Source: G963662605 sp963662605 (GTDB taxonomy: Bacteria > Bacteroidota > Ignavibacteria > Ignavibacteriales > Ignavibacteriaceae). Taken from it: 64,000 nucleotides of DNA. Shown in pieces: positions 51,550-60,790 of the stretch. A program made the position numbers and the translations under genes. The notes under the pieces are model-generated. The model made no database searches, was not told where the DNA came from, and worked only from the letters and a program-made list of their open reading frames with translations. The DNA is taken from the NCBI GenBank assembly GCA_963662605.1, contig OY759785.1:2790001-2854000 (forward strand), given 5' to 3'. Each line of letters opens with the position of its first letter. The stretch's first letter is position 1.

Positions 51550-52752
51550 ATGAATACTGACAGCATATATAATTTTCCGGATCAATCGGGACATTTCGGT
51601 AAATACGGCGGTAAATACGTTCCTGAAACTCTCATCATTCCTCTCGAAGAACTTGAGAGTATGTATAACAGTGTTAAAGATGATGCGGAATTCAACCGTG
51701 AACTTACCGACCTCAACAATAATTACACCGGAAGACCTACTCCGTTAACCTTTGCTGAAAGGCTAACAGGATATTACGGCAAAGCTAAGATATACATGAA
51801 GCGCGAAGACCTGTGTCACACCGGTTCGCATAAGCTGAACAATGCTCTTGGACAGATTCTTCTCGCAAGACGCCTCGGTAAAACCCGTGTCATTGCGGAA
51901 ACCGGTGCGGGTCAGCATGGCGTGGCAACAGCCACCGTTTGCGCCAAGTTCGGGATGAAGTGTATCGTATACATGGGTGAAGTGGATACAAAGCGCCAAG
52001 AACTTAACGTCTTTCGAATGAAGCTGCTCGGGGCGGAAGTCATTCCTGTCACATCCGGCAGCAAAACTCTTAAGGATGCCACCAATGAAGCTATCCGTGA
52101 TTGGGTAACAAACATTAAAGACACTCATTACATTATCGGTTCCGTCGTCGGCCCGCATCCATATCCGATGATCGTCAGGAATTTCCAATCTATTATCGGA
52201 ATAGAGACGAAAGCCCAGCTTGGGAAGATCGAGAACAGGCTGCCGGATTATATTGTCGCATGTGTTGGTGGAGGAAGTAATGCCGCTGGCATTTTTTATC
52301 CGTTTGTTAACGACATCAGCACTCGTCTTATCGGGGTGGAAGCTGCCGGATGCGGTATTGATACCGATAAACATGCAGCGACCCTCAGTCTCGGTACCGA
52401 CGGAGTATTTCATGGCATGCGCACATACCTTCTTCAGAGCGATGCCGGTCAGGTTATTGAAGCGCATTCTGTATCGGCTGGACTCGATTACCCGGGTGTA
52501 GGTCCGGAACACAGTTTATTAAAAGATATGCAACGTGTGCAGTATCAATCAGTAAAGGATGATGAAGCACTACAGGCAATGAAATTTCTTTCGGAGCAAG
52601 AAGGGATACTCCCCGCTTTAGAAAGTGCACATGCTGTCGCTTATTTAGATAAACTGATGCCTGAGACAAAAAGAGGTGAAATTGTCGTTGTCAATATCAG
52701 CGGACGCGGTGATAAAGATTTAAATACACTTTTTCACCTCGACAGAGTTTAA
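51550..52752 (+). CDS. trpB: Tryptophan synthase beta subunit
   Basis: PLP enzyme joining indole and serine. 400 residues. TrpB signature GKYGGKYVPETL at the N-terminus, PLP-lysine region REDLCHTGSHKLNNALGQ (about 95-112) and GGGSNAAG (about 235). The in-frame upstream TTG/ATT region overlaps aroF; the ATG at 51550 directly after its stop is chosen. Confidence 0.98.
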   Translation: MNTDSIYNFPDQSGHFGKYGGKYVPETLIIPLEELESMYNSVKDDAEFNRELTDLNNNYTGRPTPLTFAERLTGYYGKAKIYMKREDLCHTGSHKLNNALGQILLARRLGKTRVIAETGAGQHGVATATVCAKFGMKCIVYMGEVDTKRQELNVFRMKLLGAEVIPVTSGSKTLKDATNEAIRDWVTNIKDTHYIIGSVVGPHPYPMIVRNFQSIIGIETKAQLGKIENRLPDYIVACVGGGSNAAGIFYPFVNDISTRLIGVEAAGCGIDTDKHAATLSLGTDGVFHGMRTYLLQSDAGQVIEAHSVSAGLDYPGVGPEHSLLKDMQRVQYQSVKDDEALQAMKFLSEQEGILPALESAHAVAYLDKLMPETKRGEIVVVNISGRGDKDLNTLFHLDRV

Positions 52753-52763
52753 TAAGGATTGAT

Positions 52764-53549
52764 ATGAGTTTTATACAAGAGTACATTCAGGAAGTCAATA
52801 ATCGTAACGAAAAAGTTCTGTCTGTCTTTCTCACGGCTGGTTTCCCCGACAAAGAAAACTTCGTGCAGCTTGCGGTCAAAGCACTGGATGCCGGAGCAGA
52901 CATACTCGAGATCGGCATTCCATTCAGTGATCCAATGGCCGACGGCCCTGTAATTCAGCAATCTTCTCAGACGGCTATAGATAATGGCACAACTGTTTTG
53001 GACGTATTCAAATTTACTGAAGCCATCCGGCTGAAAACAAAAAAGCCTCTGATAGCAATGACTTATGCAAACATCCTGATGCACTATGGTGTTGAAAAAT
53101 TTCTTACGGATGCGAAACATGCCGGATTTAACGGAGTGATTATACCCGATTTATCTGTTGAAGAGTATCACAACTTTGTTCCTGAAATTAATGAACTTGA
53201 TATTATTATGCTGGCATCCCCCACAACGTCGGACGAGAGACTGAAAAAAATTGATGCGTTGAGCAAAGGATTTGTATATTTTGTCAGTGTTACCGGCACG
53301 ACCGGCGTTCAACAAAATTTTAATGATGATATAATTAACAAAATTGCTCACGCAAGATCTATCATAAAAAATAAAATGCTTATCGGTTTCGGAATATCGA
53401 GACCAGATGACATTAAGCTTTTCTCACCTTATGCTGACGGCATGATTGTTGGTAGTGCAGTCATCAAAGAATTAATGAAAGATAATTCAGAATTCCCAAA
53501 AACTATCGAACTTATTACTAAGCTAAAAGCCGCCTCAATACTTAGTTAA
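52764..53549 (+). CDS. trpA: Tryptophan synthase alpha subunit
   Basis: TIM-barrel subunit that cleaves indole-glycerol phosphate and passes indole to TrpB. 261 residues with catalytic Glu in LEIGIPFSDPMADGPVIQ (about 48-65) and Asp in IPDLSVEEY. Last gene of the operon; no clear hairpin terminator follows in the 250-nt gap. Confidence 0.97.
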   Translation: MSFIQEYIQEVNNRNEKVLSVFLTAGFPDKENFVQLAVKALDAGADILEIGIPFSDPMADGPVIQQSSQTAIDNGTTVLDVFKFTEAIRLKTKKPLIAMTYANILMHYGVEKFLTDAKHAGFNGVIIPDLSVEEYHNFVPEINELDIIMLASPTTSDERLKKIDALSKGFVYFVSVTGTTGVQQNFNDDIINKIAHARSIIKNKMLIGFGISRPDDIKLFSPYADGMIVGSAVIKELMKDNSEFPKTIELITKLKAASILS

Positions 53550-53816
53550 AACAATATTTGCGATTGTTGATTATCCAATAATACCGGACTTTTTGTGCTC
53601 TATCTCACAGAAAGATTTTCTTTGAAAACAAGCTTATTTCTTTTGCTGCACTTATCATTGAATTACATCGTTTAACCCCATTTTTAACTCACTTCATTTC
53701 ATAAAAGTACGAATATTTTTCGTAGTCAAAATATTTACATTTTAAAAATTTCTCTCTTAACATATTTTTAACATTAAATTTTTCTAATTTTTCTCCACCA
53801 GTTGTTACTATCTTAT

Positions 53817-54845
53817 ATGCTTAAAAAACAAGTCCCGGTATATTTACTGCTGCTCATCACTTTTGCATGTTCTGCATTAATCTTCTTTCTTACCAAAACA
53901 TTCAACATCTACAATGGTACCCATAGTGGTGAAACAATGGAGGAAAGCACGTATAAAATTTCCCGTCTCAGCGGATACACATTCATAAAGCCGCTAATAT
54001 CAGCTAAGCCGGTAAATGAAGCAGCAAAATATCTTGGTATAAAGGAAAGCGCGGAAAAGCTCATACAGAATTCAATAGATGACGGAACGCTTGAATCGGC
54101 CTCAGTATATGTTAGAGATTTCGAAAACTCCGATTGGTTCAGCATCAATGCTGAAGAAAAGTATATGCCCGGCTCTCTGCTAAAGGTACCGGAACTCATT
54201 ACCTTTTTAAAAATGGAAGAGCAAAGTCCGGGAACTCTTGATAGGAAACTTACCTTTGTTCATGAGTTCGTAACCGATAAAAAAGCAAACATCGTCTCAA
54301 AAAGTATTCAGGTGGGACAAAGCTATACCATACGTGAACTTTTGCGTTACATGATAGAATATTCCGATAATAACGCCACATACCTACTTAATCAAAATAT
54401 CAACGTTGCGACTTTCCAGAAAGTATTTGTAGATCTGGGTCTCGACGCTCCTGATTGGAACGCATCCACATTCTATGTAGGCTCAAAAGACTATTCCGTT
54501 TTTATGGAAGCGCTCTTTAACGCTTCGTACCTTACCATCAGGAATTCCGAATATGCAGTGTCGTTATTGATGAAATCGGATTATGAAGACGGAATCAGAA
54601 AAGGAATCCCTGTCAGTAACCTCAGTATTGCTCACAAGTTCGGTGAATCCGGTACAAACGTTAATAAGCAGCTCCACGAAACCGCGATCTTTTATATTAA
54701 TAACGAACCATATCTGATTACAATCATGACAAAGGGCAGAAATAATGTAGATTTTCCACGCCTTGCCAAAGTGATTCAGGAAATTTCAGGTTCGGTTTAC
54801 AACCAATTGGTATCAATGAATCCGAGCTCACATAGCGCGCAGTAA
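53817..54845 (+). CDS. Membrane-anchored class A beta-lactamase-like serine hydrolase
   Basis: A 342-residue exported protein anchored by an N-terminal helix (residues about 6-28, VYLLLLITFACSALIFFL). The serine-hydrolase motifs are SLLK (Ser-x-x-Lys, near residue 120), YSDN (near 182) and HKFGESG (near 271) in place of KTG. It is more likely a peptidase or peptidoglycan-related hydrolase than a drug-resistance enzyme: the omega-loop ExxLN is not clear. Start: ATG at 53817; a TTG 5 codons earlier is in frame. Confidence 0.82.
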   Translation: MLKKQVPVYLLLLITFACSALIFFLTKTFNIYNGTHSGETMEESTYKISRLSGYTFIKPLISAKPVNEAAKYLGIKESAEKLIQNSIDDGTLESASVYVRDFENSDWFSINAEEKYMPGSLLKVPELITFLKMEEQSPGTLDRKLTFVHEFVTDKKANIVSKSIQVGQSYTIRELLRYMIEYSDNNATYLLNQNINVATFQKVFVDLGLDAPDWNASTFYVGSKDYSVFMEALFNASYLTIRNSEYAVSLLMKSDYEDGIRKGIPVSNLSIAHKFGESGTNVNKQLHETAIFYINNEPYLITIMTKGRNNVDFPRLAKVIQEISGSVYNQLVSMNPSSHSAQ

Positions 54846-54960
54846 TATTCCTGCAATAGTTCATTTTTTCTTACCTCAGACAGCGTTTTGACTACCCCTA
54901 AAGCGTGCGTTTTTGTATATTTACATCTGTAAATTTATTTTAAATAATTTTTGGTTACGT

Positions 54961-56115
54961 ATGATGCACAACAACAGAATCTCTATAGCCATTAATGTAT
55001 TTATTGCCCTCTTCGCCCTAACTTTTTTCAATTCGCTCTCTTTTGCAGCCGGTATTTCTCCGGATTCCGCGTCAAGAGACAATCTGAACGATCAGATATA
55101 TACATCAAGAAAAACTATTATTACCGAGACTGTCAAAAAAGTCAGTTCGTGTGTTGTAGGTATTAACGTTACGGAAATCCGACAATACTCCGATCCGATG
55201 ATCGGCCCGTTTTTTAATGATCCGTTTTTCAGGCAGTTTTTCGGCGATCGTACTTATCAGCAAAAAGTGAAAAGCCTCGGATCGGGATTTATCATTTCTA
55301 AAGACGGGTACATTGTTACCAATGACCATGTCGCGGGTAATGCGGCTGAAATTGTAGTCAGCACGACTGACGGCAGTCAGTATAAAGCCGACATTATCGG
55401 TCATGACCCCCTTTCGGATATTTGCCTTCTGAAGATCAAGGGTGACAATCTCCCCGCAATTCCAATTGGTAATTCCGACGATGTAATCATCGGCGAATGG
55501 GTTATCGCTCTGGGTAATCCCTTCGGACTATTTGAGGTGAATTACCGGCCAACCGTAACCGTGGGCGTTGTAAGTGCTACGGGCATGAACCTTAATCAGG
55601 TGCAGAACCGTTATTATTTGAACATGATCCAGACCGATGCCGCAATCAATGGTGGAAATTCCGGCGGCCCCTTAGTTAACAGCGTAGGTGAGGTAATTGG
55701 CATGAATACGATTATCTTTACCTCGGGCGCTTCGGAAGGAAGTATCGGACTCGGATTCGCAATACCGATTAACAAAGTAATGAATGTCGTAAATGAGTTA
55801 AAGAAAAACGGGAAAATCGAGAGAGATTTTTATACGGGTTTGACTGTACAAAATATAGACGAGATGATTGCCCGTACTCTCAACCGGCAATCCACAAAAG
55901 GCGTCATTGTAACAAGAGTTATTAAAAATTCACCAGCCGATGAAGCAGGAATCCGCCCCGGAGATGTCATTACTCAAGTAGATAGCTTTAAAATTGAAAA
56001 CGAACAAAGCATCATGGCGATTTTTCAGGAGTACAGAACTAATCAGGTAGTTACTTTAAGGATTACCCGTGAAGATAAAGAAATTAATGCAAGCTTGAAA
56101 TTGGAGAAAAGATGA
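54961..56115 (+). CDS. HtrA/DegP-type periplasmic serine protease
   Basis: Envelope quality-control protease of 384 residues. A signal peptide (INVFIALFALTFFNSLSFAAG) is followed by a trypsin-like domain with the triad in TNDHVAGNA (His), DPLSDICLLKI (Asp) and NGGNSGGPL (Ser). A single PDZ domain covers residues about 285-380. An upstream in-frame ATG at 54913 would add 16 residues before the signal peptide and is less likely. It overlaps purB by ATGA. Confidence 0.93.
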   Translation: MMHNNRISIAINVFIALFALTFFNSLSFAAGISPDSASRDNLNDQIYTSRKTIITETVKKVSSCVVGINVTEIRQYSDPMIGPFFNDPFFRQFFGDRTYQQKVKSLGSGFIISKDGYIVTNDHVAGNAAEIVVSTTDGSQYKADIIGHDPLSDICLLKIKGDNLPAIPIGNSDDVIIGEWVIALGNPFGLFEVNYRPTVTVGVVSATGMNLNQVQNRYYLNMIQTDAAINGGNSGGPLVNSVGEVIGMNTIIFTSGASEGSIGLGFAIPINKVMNVVNELKKNGKIERDFYTGLTVQNIDEMIARTLNRQSTKGVIVTRVIKNSPADEAGIRPGDVITQVDSFKIENEQSIMAIFQEYRTNQVVTLRITREDKEINASLKLEKR

Positions 56116-57413
56116 TCCCAAGATATTCACGCCCGGAAATGACCCGCTTTTGGACAGACAAATTTAGATTTTCGACATGGTTAAAAATTGAGATTCTTGC
56201 CTGTGAAGCGAGAGCTAAAGATGGTGAGGTTCCCGCGAATGATCTTCAAATCATCAAGAAAAAAGCAAAGTTCTCAGTCAGCAGAATCAATGATCTGGAA
56301 AAGACTCTTAATCACGATGTTATAGCTTTCCTGACAAGCGTCTCCGAAAATGTCGGCCCGGCAGCACGCCACATCCATTACGGAATGACTTCCTCCGATA
56401 TTCTGGACACTACGCTCTCCTATCAGATGAAATGTGCCGGAGAATTGCTCCTCAAGCAGATGAAAACATTTGCCGAATCCCTCAAGAAAAAAGCTCTTGA
56501 GTATAAATACACGTACTGCATCGGCAGAACGCATGGAATCCATGCCGAGCCGACCACAATGGGATTAAAATTTGCTTTGTGGTATGAAGAAATACAGAGA
56601 GATATAACAAGAGTTCAGGCAGCGATTGATAATATATCCGTAGGTATGCTGTCCGGAGCAGTCGGAACGTTTGAGCATTTGGATCCTAAAGTTGAGAAGT
56701 ACGTTTGCGAACATCTGGGTCTGCGCCCTGCTCCTGTATCCACTCAGATTATTCAGCGCGACAGGCATGCCGAATATATGACCACACTTGCAATTGTTGG
56801 AAGTACGCTTGAAAAAATCGCCACGGAAATTCGACACTTGCAAAAAACCGAAGTATTGGAAGCCGAAGAGTTTTTTGGCAAAGGCCAAAAAGGCTCATCG
56901 GCGATGCCGCACAAGCGGAATCCGATAATCTGCGAACGCATTGCAGGTATGGCACGCATTCTCCGCGGGAACTCATTAGCATCAATGGAAAACATCACAT
57001 TGTGGCATGAGCGTGACATTTCTCATTCATCGGTCGAACGCGTCATTGTCCCCGACAGTACAATTATTCTCAATTACATGCTTCATGTTGCAACGCGGTT
57101 AATTGACCAGTTGATCATCTATCCCGAAAATATGGAGAAGAACCTTTTCCTTACGCGAGGACTCATCTTTTCACAGCGAGTTCTCCTGAAATTAACGGAG
57201 AAAGGTCTGTCGCGGGAAGCATCATACGCCGCCGTTCAGGAAGCAGCTATGAAGGTCTGGCGTAACACCAATCTGAACTTACGCACCGAACTGCAAAAAA
57301 ATGCTGTCATCAAAAAGAACATCACTCCGAAAGAAATGAATGCCCTTTTTGATATTAAGGCATCATTAAAACACATTGACGACATTTTTGCCAGAACAGT
57401 ATTAAAATCATAA
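56112..57413 (+). CDS. purB: Adenylosuccinate lyase
   Basis: Purine biosynthesis: splits SAICAR and adenylosuccinate. 433 residues of the fumarase/aspartase fold. Signatures: GMTSSDILDT (about 93-102), GRTHGIHAEP (about 137-146), and GSSAMPHKRNPI (about 259-270), the mobile catalytic loop with the Ser. Coupled to the htrA gene by a 4-nt overlap, which is a contingent rather than metabolic grouping. Confidence 0.97.
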   Translation: MIPRYSRPEMTRFWTDKFRFSTWLKIEILACEARAKDGEVPANDLQIIKKKAKFSVSRINDLEKTLNHDVIAFLTSVSENVGPAARHIHYGMTSSDILDTTLSYQMKCAGELLLKQMKTFAESLKKKALEYKYTYCIGRTHGIHAEPTTMGLKFALWYEEIQRDITRVQAAIDNISVGMLSGAVGTFEHLDPKVEKYVCEHLGLRPAPVSTQIIQRDRHAEYMTTLAIVGSTLEKIATEIRHLQKTEVLEAEEFFGKGQKGSSAMPHKRNPIICERIAGMARILRGNSLASMENITLWHERDISHSSVERVIVPDSTIILNYMLHVATRLIDQLIIYPENMEKNLFLTRGLIFSQRVLLKLTEKGLSREASYAAVQEAAMKVWRNTNLNLRTELQKNAVIKKNITPKEMNALFDIKASLKHIDDIFARTVLKS

Positions 57414-57433
57414 GCCGCAAACACTTGCGGCTT
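57412..57433 (+). terminator. Terminator after purB
   Basis: Perfect 9-bp stem AAGCCGCAA (57412-57420) with TTGCGGCTT (57425-57433) and a 4-nt loop, overlapping the purB stop codon; followed by CCTTTCTC, so T-tract is weak. Confidence 0.7.
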
Positions 57434-57520
57434 CCTTTCTCATTCCTGCCTTCCCACGGGGGAACTCTTCAGGTAATACCTATTGTTTGATAGATAAAGT
57501 AATGGACAACAGGTACACGT

Positions 57521-58084
57521 ATGAAAATAAAAACGATTGTCGTGCTGCTTCTATCAATCTTCAACATAAATTGTTTTAAGAATGCTGAGAAACCAATGCA
57601 GGCTAAAAGTACAACCTCTGTATATGATATCACGTATTCATCCATTGACGGCAAAGAGATGAACTTGCAGCAATATAAAGGTAAAAAAATCCTTTTAGTA
57701 AATGTTGCTTCAAAGTGTGGATTCACGCCGCAATACGCAGAACTTGAAAAACTCTACGAAACCCATAAAGATAAACTGGTTATCGTAGGATTTCCGGCAA
57801 ACGATTTCCTGAAACAGGAACCCGGAACGAATACCGAGATTGCACAATTTTGCTCGTTGAACTATGGAGTGACATTCCCCATGGCATCGAAAATCTCCGT
57901 AGTCGGTGATAACAAGCATCCATTATACCGCTGGCTGACCGACAAGAAGCTCAACGGATGGAATGATCAGGAACCGCAATGGAATTTTTTCAAATATCTT
58001 ATTGACGAAAGGGGTGAACTTATCCGCGTTTTCCCTTCAAAGACAAAACCGCTGGATGAGGCGATAATCAGCAGTCTTAAATAG
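57521..58084 (+). CDS. Glutathione peroxidase-like lipoprotein
   Basis: Thiol peroxidase of the glutathione peroxidase family, 187 residues. A lipoprotein-type signal (IVVLLLSIFNINC) places it in the envelope. Catalytic Cys in NVASKCGFTPQY (about 62-73), Gln region and the WNFFKYLIDERG Trp/Asn motif (about 148) are all present. Most bacterial homologues use thioredoxin. Its stop overlaps the convergent dehydrogenase by 8 nt. Confidence 0.93.
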   Translation: MKIKTIVVLLLSIFNINCFKNAEKPMQAKSTTSVYDITYSSIDGKEMNLQQYKGKKILLVNVASKCGFTPQYAELEKLYETHKDKLVIVGFPANDFLKQEPGTNTEIAQFCSLNYGVTFPMASKISVVGDNKHPLYRWLTDKKLNGWNDQEPQWNFFKYLIDERGELIRVFPSKTKPLDEAIISSLK

Positions 58085-59045
58085 TATTTACCGGAGTAAT
58101 CGGCTTACCGCCCTTTAATACGGCAATTACATTTTTAACAGAGATAGCCGCCATTGCATTTCTTGCAGTTTCGGTCGCGCTTCCGAGATGAGGTGCCAAT
58201 ACAACATTGTTCAGTTTCAGTAAATCAGGATTTACAACAGGTTCATTTTCGTAAACATCGAAACCGGCTCCAGAGATTGCTTTAGTTTTCAGCATTCTTA
58301 TTAGAGCTTGTTCGTCAACAATCTCCCCTCTGGCAGTATTGATGAGAATTGCTGTGGTTTTCATCATTGCAAGAAGCTTACTGTCTACCATATGATACGT
58401 CCCTTTGTTCAGAGGTAAATGCAAAGAAATTACATCGGCGGTTTTCATGAGTGAAGCAAGTGTAACTTTTCTCGCGCCGGTCGTATCTTCCAGTTTTTGA
58501 TTTCTACTCCGATTAAAATAAATGATTTTCATACCAAAAGCTGCCGCGCGTTTCGCTACTGCCGCACCGATTCTTCCTGCACCTACCAAGCCGAGGGTTT
58601 TACCGCTCAATTGCATACCGAGCAGCAAATCCGGTTTCCAACCTTTGAATTTCCGCTGACGCATAAAACCGTCGCCTTCTATAATATGTCTGGCCGAAGC
58701 AAGGATGAGTGCAAATGTCAGATCGGCGGTCGCATCAGTCAAAACATCCGGCGTGTTGGTTACATACATACCTCTCGCAGATGCCTCAGTAATATCTATA
58801 TTGTTAAACCCCACAGCATAATTTGCTATTACCTTGCATTTACTCAATCGAGAGAGCACTTTTGCATCTATACGGTTATCCAGCAAGGAAACAAACCCGT
58901 CAGCTAAAGGCGCTTGCTTGTTCCAAAATGCCGTCGGGAATTTACCCCCAGCCTTGTAGGAAATTACCCCCAACCCGGCTTTACGTAGTAATTCAAAAGC
59001 TGCATGCGGAATTTTCTCCGGAATCAGAACTTTATACATTTTCAA
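58077..59045 (-). CDS. D-2-hydroxyacid dehydrogenase (glyoxylate/hydroxypyruvate reductase-like)
   Basis: NAD(P)H-dependent enzyme of 322 residues. Rossmann GLVGAGRIGAAVAKRAAAFG (about 147-166). Catalytic Arg in NTARGEIVDE, Glu in FDVYENEP and His in APHLGSAT (about 235, 264 and 283). The substrate could be glyoxylate, hydroxypyruvate or another 2-oxoacid. Not clearly in an operon; convergent with the peroxidase gene. Confidence 0.93.
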   Translation of the reverse strand: MKMYKVLIPEKIPHAAFELLRKAGLGVISYKAGGKFPTAFWNKQAPLADGFVSLLDNRIDAKVLSRLSKCKVIANYAVGFNNIDITEASARGMYVTNTPDVLTDATADLTFALILASARHIIEGDGFMRQRKFKGWKPDLLLGMQLSGKTLGLVGAGRIGAAVAKRAAAFGMKIIYFNRSRNQKLEDTTGARKVTLASLMKTADVISLHLPLNKGTYHMVDSKLLAMMKTTAILINTARGEIVDEQALIRMLKTKAISGAGFDVYENEPVVNPDLLKLNNVVLAPHLGSATETARNAMAAISVKNVIAVLKGGKPITPVNTI

Positions 59046-59271
59046 CTCAGTTATTTGTAATTCAAAAGAGCAAGTTATAAGTTTTTGCGGAAATACGGTA
59101 TGCCGGAAGGTGTTTTTTGCTAATTACCTGTGTACATGCCGCACATCCATGGAAAATATGTATTTTAACTTTCAACTGCTTTTTATAAATTCAATTGTCA
59201 CTCTATAGATTTTCCGTACTTTCTTTAAAAGTAATTATTGTGTTCATACCCAGGTAAAGAAGGAAACCTAT

Positions 59272-60027
59272 ATTAAAGCATTTTTTAAGAATATCGTTTA
59301 TTTTACCAGCTATTCGTTTGAAGTTTTCTATGAGACTTTTCACTTCTTCCGGAAAAAGCAAATCGGTAAAATAGTATTGTACCGGCAGGTTTTATACACC
59401 GGGTATGAGGCGTTAGGTATCATATCCCTGCTTGGTTTTGCAATCGGCGGTATCATTATTCTGGAAGGGAACGCCATGCTCCCCCGGTTCAGCCAGAGTA
59501 AAATATTTTACACCATCCTTGTTTCTGTTGTTGTCAGAGAACTGGCATATATTCTGACGGCGTTAATTATTATTGCTCGTTCGGGTACCGCAATCTCCAC
59601 AGAACTCGGTAACATGGTCATTAACGATGAAATAGATGCGCTCCAATCGTTCGGTATCTCTCCGGTAAACTATCTTATTGTGCCAAGGGTACTCGGACTC
59701 ATTATTTCCATGATCACGTTATCAATATTTTTCAATGCTTGTTCCATATTCGGTGCATGGTTTCTTAGTTCTGTATTTTATTCTCTTGATATTCGAACAT
59801 TCGCCTATGCACTCTTTTCTGAAATGACCATCAGAGATATTATCGCGAGCCTGGTTAAGTCTTCAGTTTTCGGTTTCACCATTGCTCTTGTGTCAAGCTT
59901 TGAAGGTCTTAAAGTCGTGTTCGCGAGTACGGAAGTTCCGCAGCGAACAATTAAAGCGGTTGTATGGTCCTTAACAATGATTATTATTTTTGATATTCTT
60001 ATAACAATAAGTTTTTACCTTGCTTAA
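59272..60027 (+). CDS. mlaE: MlaE-type ABC permease, apparently starting at ATT
   Basis: Inner-membrane permease of an MCE/Mla phospholipid transport system, 251 residues with five or so hydrophobic helices; signature GTAISTELGNMVINDEIDALQSFGISP (about 107-133) carries the conserved E-x-G-M and EIDALxxxGxxP. The only ordinary start, TTG at 59377, is 35 codons inside the conserved N-terminal helix. The frame is open back to 59209 without ATG, GTG or TTG. AAGGA at 59260-59264 lies 7 nt before an ATT at 59272, giving IKAFFKNIVYFTSY... and a normal length. The ATT start is inferred. Confidence 0.85.
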   Translation: MKAFFKNIVYFTSYSFEVFYETFHFFRKKQIGKIVLYRQVLYTGYEALGIISLLGFAIGGIIILEGNAMLPRFSQSKIFYTILVSVVVRELAYILTALIIIARSGTAISTELGNMVINDEIDALQSFGISPVNYLIVPRVLGLIISMITLSIFFNACSIFGAWFLSSVFYSLDIRTFAYALFSEMTIRDIIASLVKSSVFGFTIALVSSFEGLKVVFASTEVPQRTIKAVVWSLTMIIIFDILITISFYLA

Positions 60028-60790
60028 TTCAACCCAAATAAAATTGGACAGCTTGTCATACAAGCAGGAAAATGAAGAGATATTGAAAAATATCACGTAC
60101 GAATTTTTACCTAATTGCATGACCGGCATTCTTGCACCCGTAGAGGAAAAGACTTCAACGCTGTTGAAGATCATCGGCGGCATTACAGCTCCTACAAGCG
60201 GTTCCGTATGTATTAACGGATTGAATATGTTCAAATCAGATAGAAAAACCTTAAAGGCAGTCCGGAAAAACATGTCGTTTGTTTTCGAAAGAAAAGGAAT
60301 TCTATCAAACCTCTCCATCAGCGAGAATCTCCTGCTTCCGTTGAACTACCATTATCCCGATGCTACTAAGGAAGAAAAGCAGAGCCGGATTGACAGGATG
60401 TTTGACAATTTTGGTATTCAGAAAAAAATTCTCTCCGAAAGACCGGCAAGACTACATCCGCAGACATTGAAAATGATTCTCCTCATCCGGGCTTTTATCA
60501 TGGAGTCCGGTATTATCTTATACGATAATCCGTTAACCGATCTTGAACTTAATTATAAAAAAGCCGTTAGCTCATATATTAACCAGCTAAAAGCGAGCAA
60601 AAAGGTAACCCAAATCTATTTTTCTACATCCCGTACATTATTTTATGATGCCGACTACATCCTCATTTTTTCCGGCGGTAGTCTCATTGAACAAGGACTT
60701 GTTGATTCGATATTGAAAAGTGAGAATCTACTCACAAAGAAAATTATACACGATTATCTTGAAGCAGGCAAACATGAAACTCAAATTTAA
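60020..60790 (+). CDS. MlaF-position ABC ATPase with degenerate catalytic motifs
   Basis: A 256-residue ABC ATPase fold in the MlaF position. The overall framework aligns (MLNSTQIKLDSL start, LLKIIGG, ENLLLPL, RAFIMESGIILYDNPLTDL, DYILIFSGGSLIEQG). The working residues are altered. Walker A reads LAPVEEKTSTLL instead of LGPSGxGKTTLL: the glycines are gone and the Lys is shifted. The LSGGQ signature is replaced by ARLHPQ (143-148). Walker B ends DN (169-170), so the catalytic Glu is Asn. The H-loop His is missing (FSTSRT). The frame is intact, so the change looks conserved rather than recent decay. The start is TTG at 60020, overlapping mlaE by 8 nt. Confidence 0.85.
   Translation: MLNSTQIKLDSLSYKQENEEILKNITYEFLPNCMTGILAPVEEKTSTLLKIIGGITAPTSGSVCINGLNMFKSDRKTLKAVRKNMSFVFERKGILSNLSISENLLLPLNYHYPDATKEEKQSRIDRMFDNFGIQKKILSERPARLHPQTLKMILLIRAFIMESGIILYDNPLTDLELNYKKAVSSYINQLKASKKVTQIYFSTSRTLFYDADYILIFSGGSLIEQGLVDSILKSENLLTKKIIHDYLEAGKHETQI

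Noticed and set aside
59377..59379. TTG at 59377 as MlaE start
   Set aside because: It would delete about 35 residues including part of a conserved N-terminal helix, and there is no Shine-Dalgarno in front.
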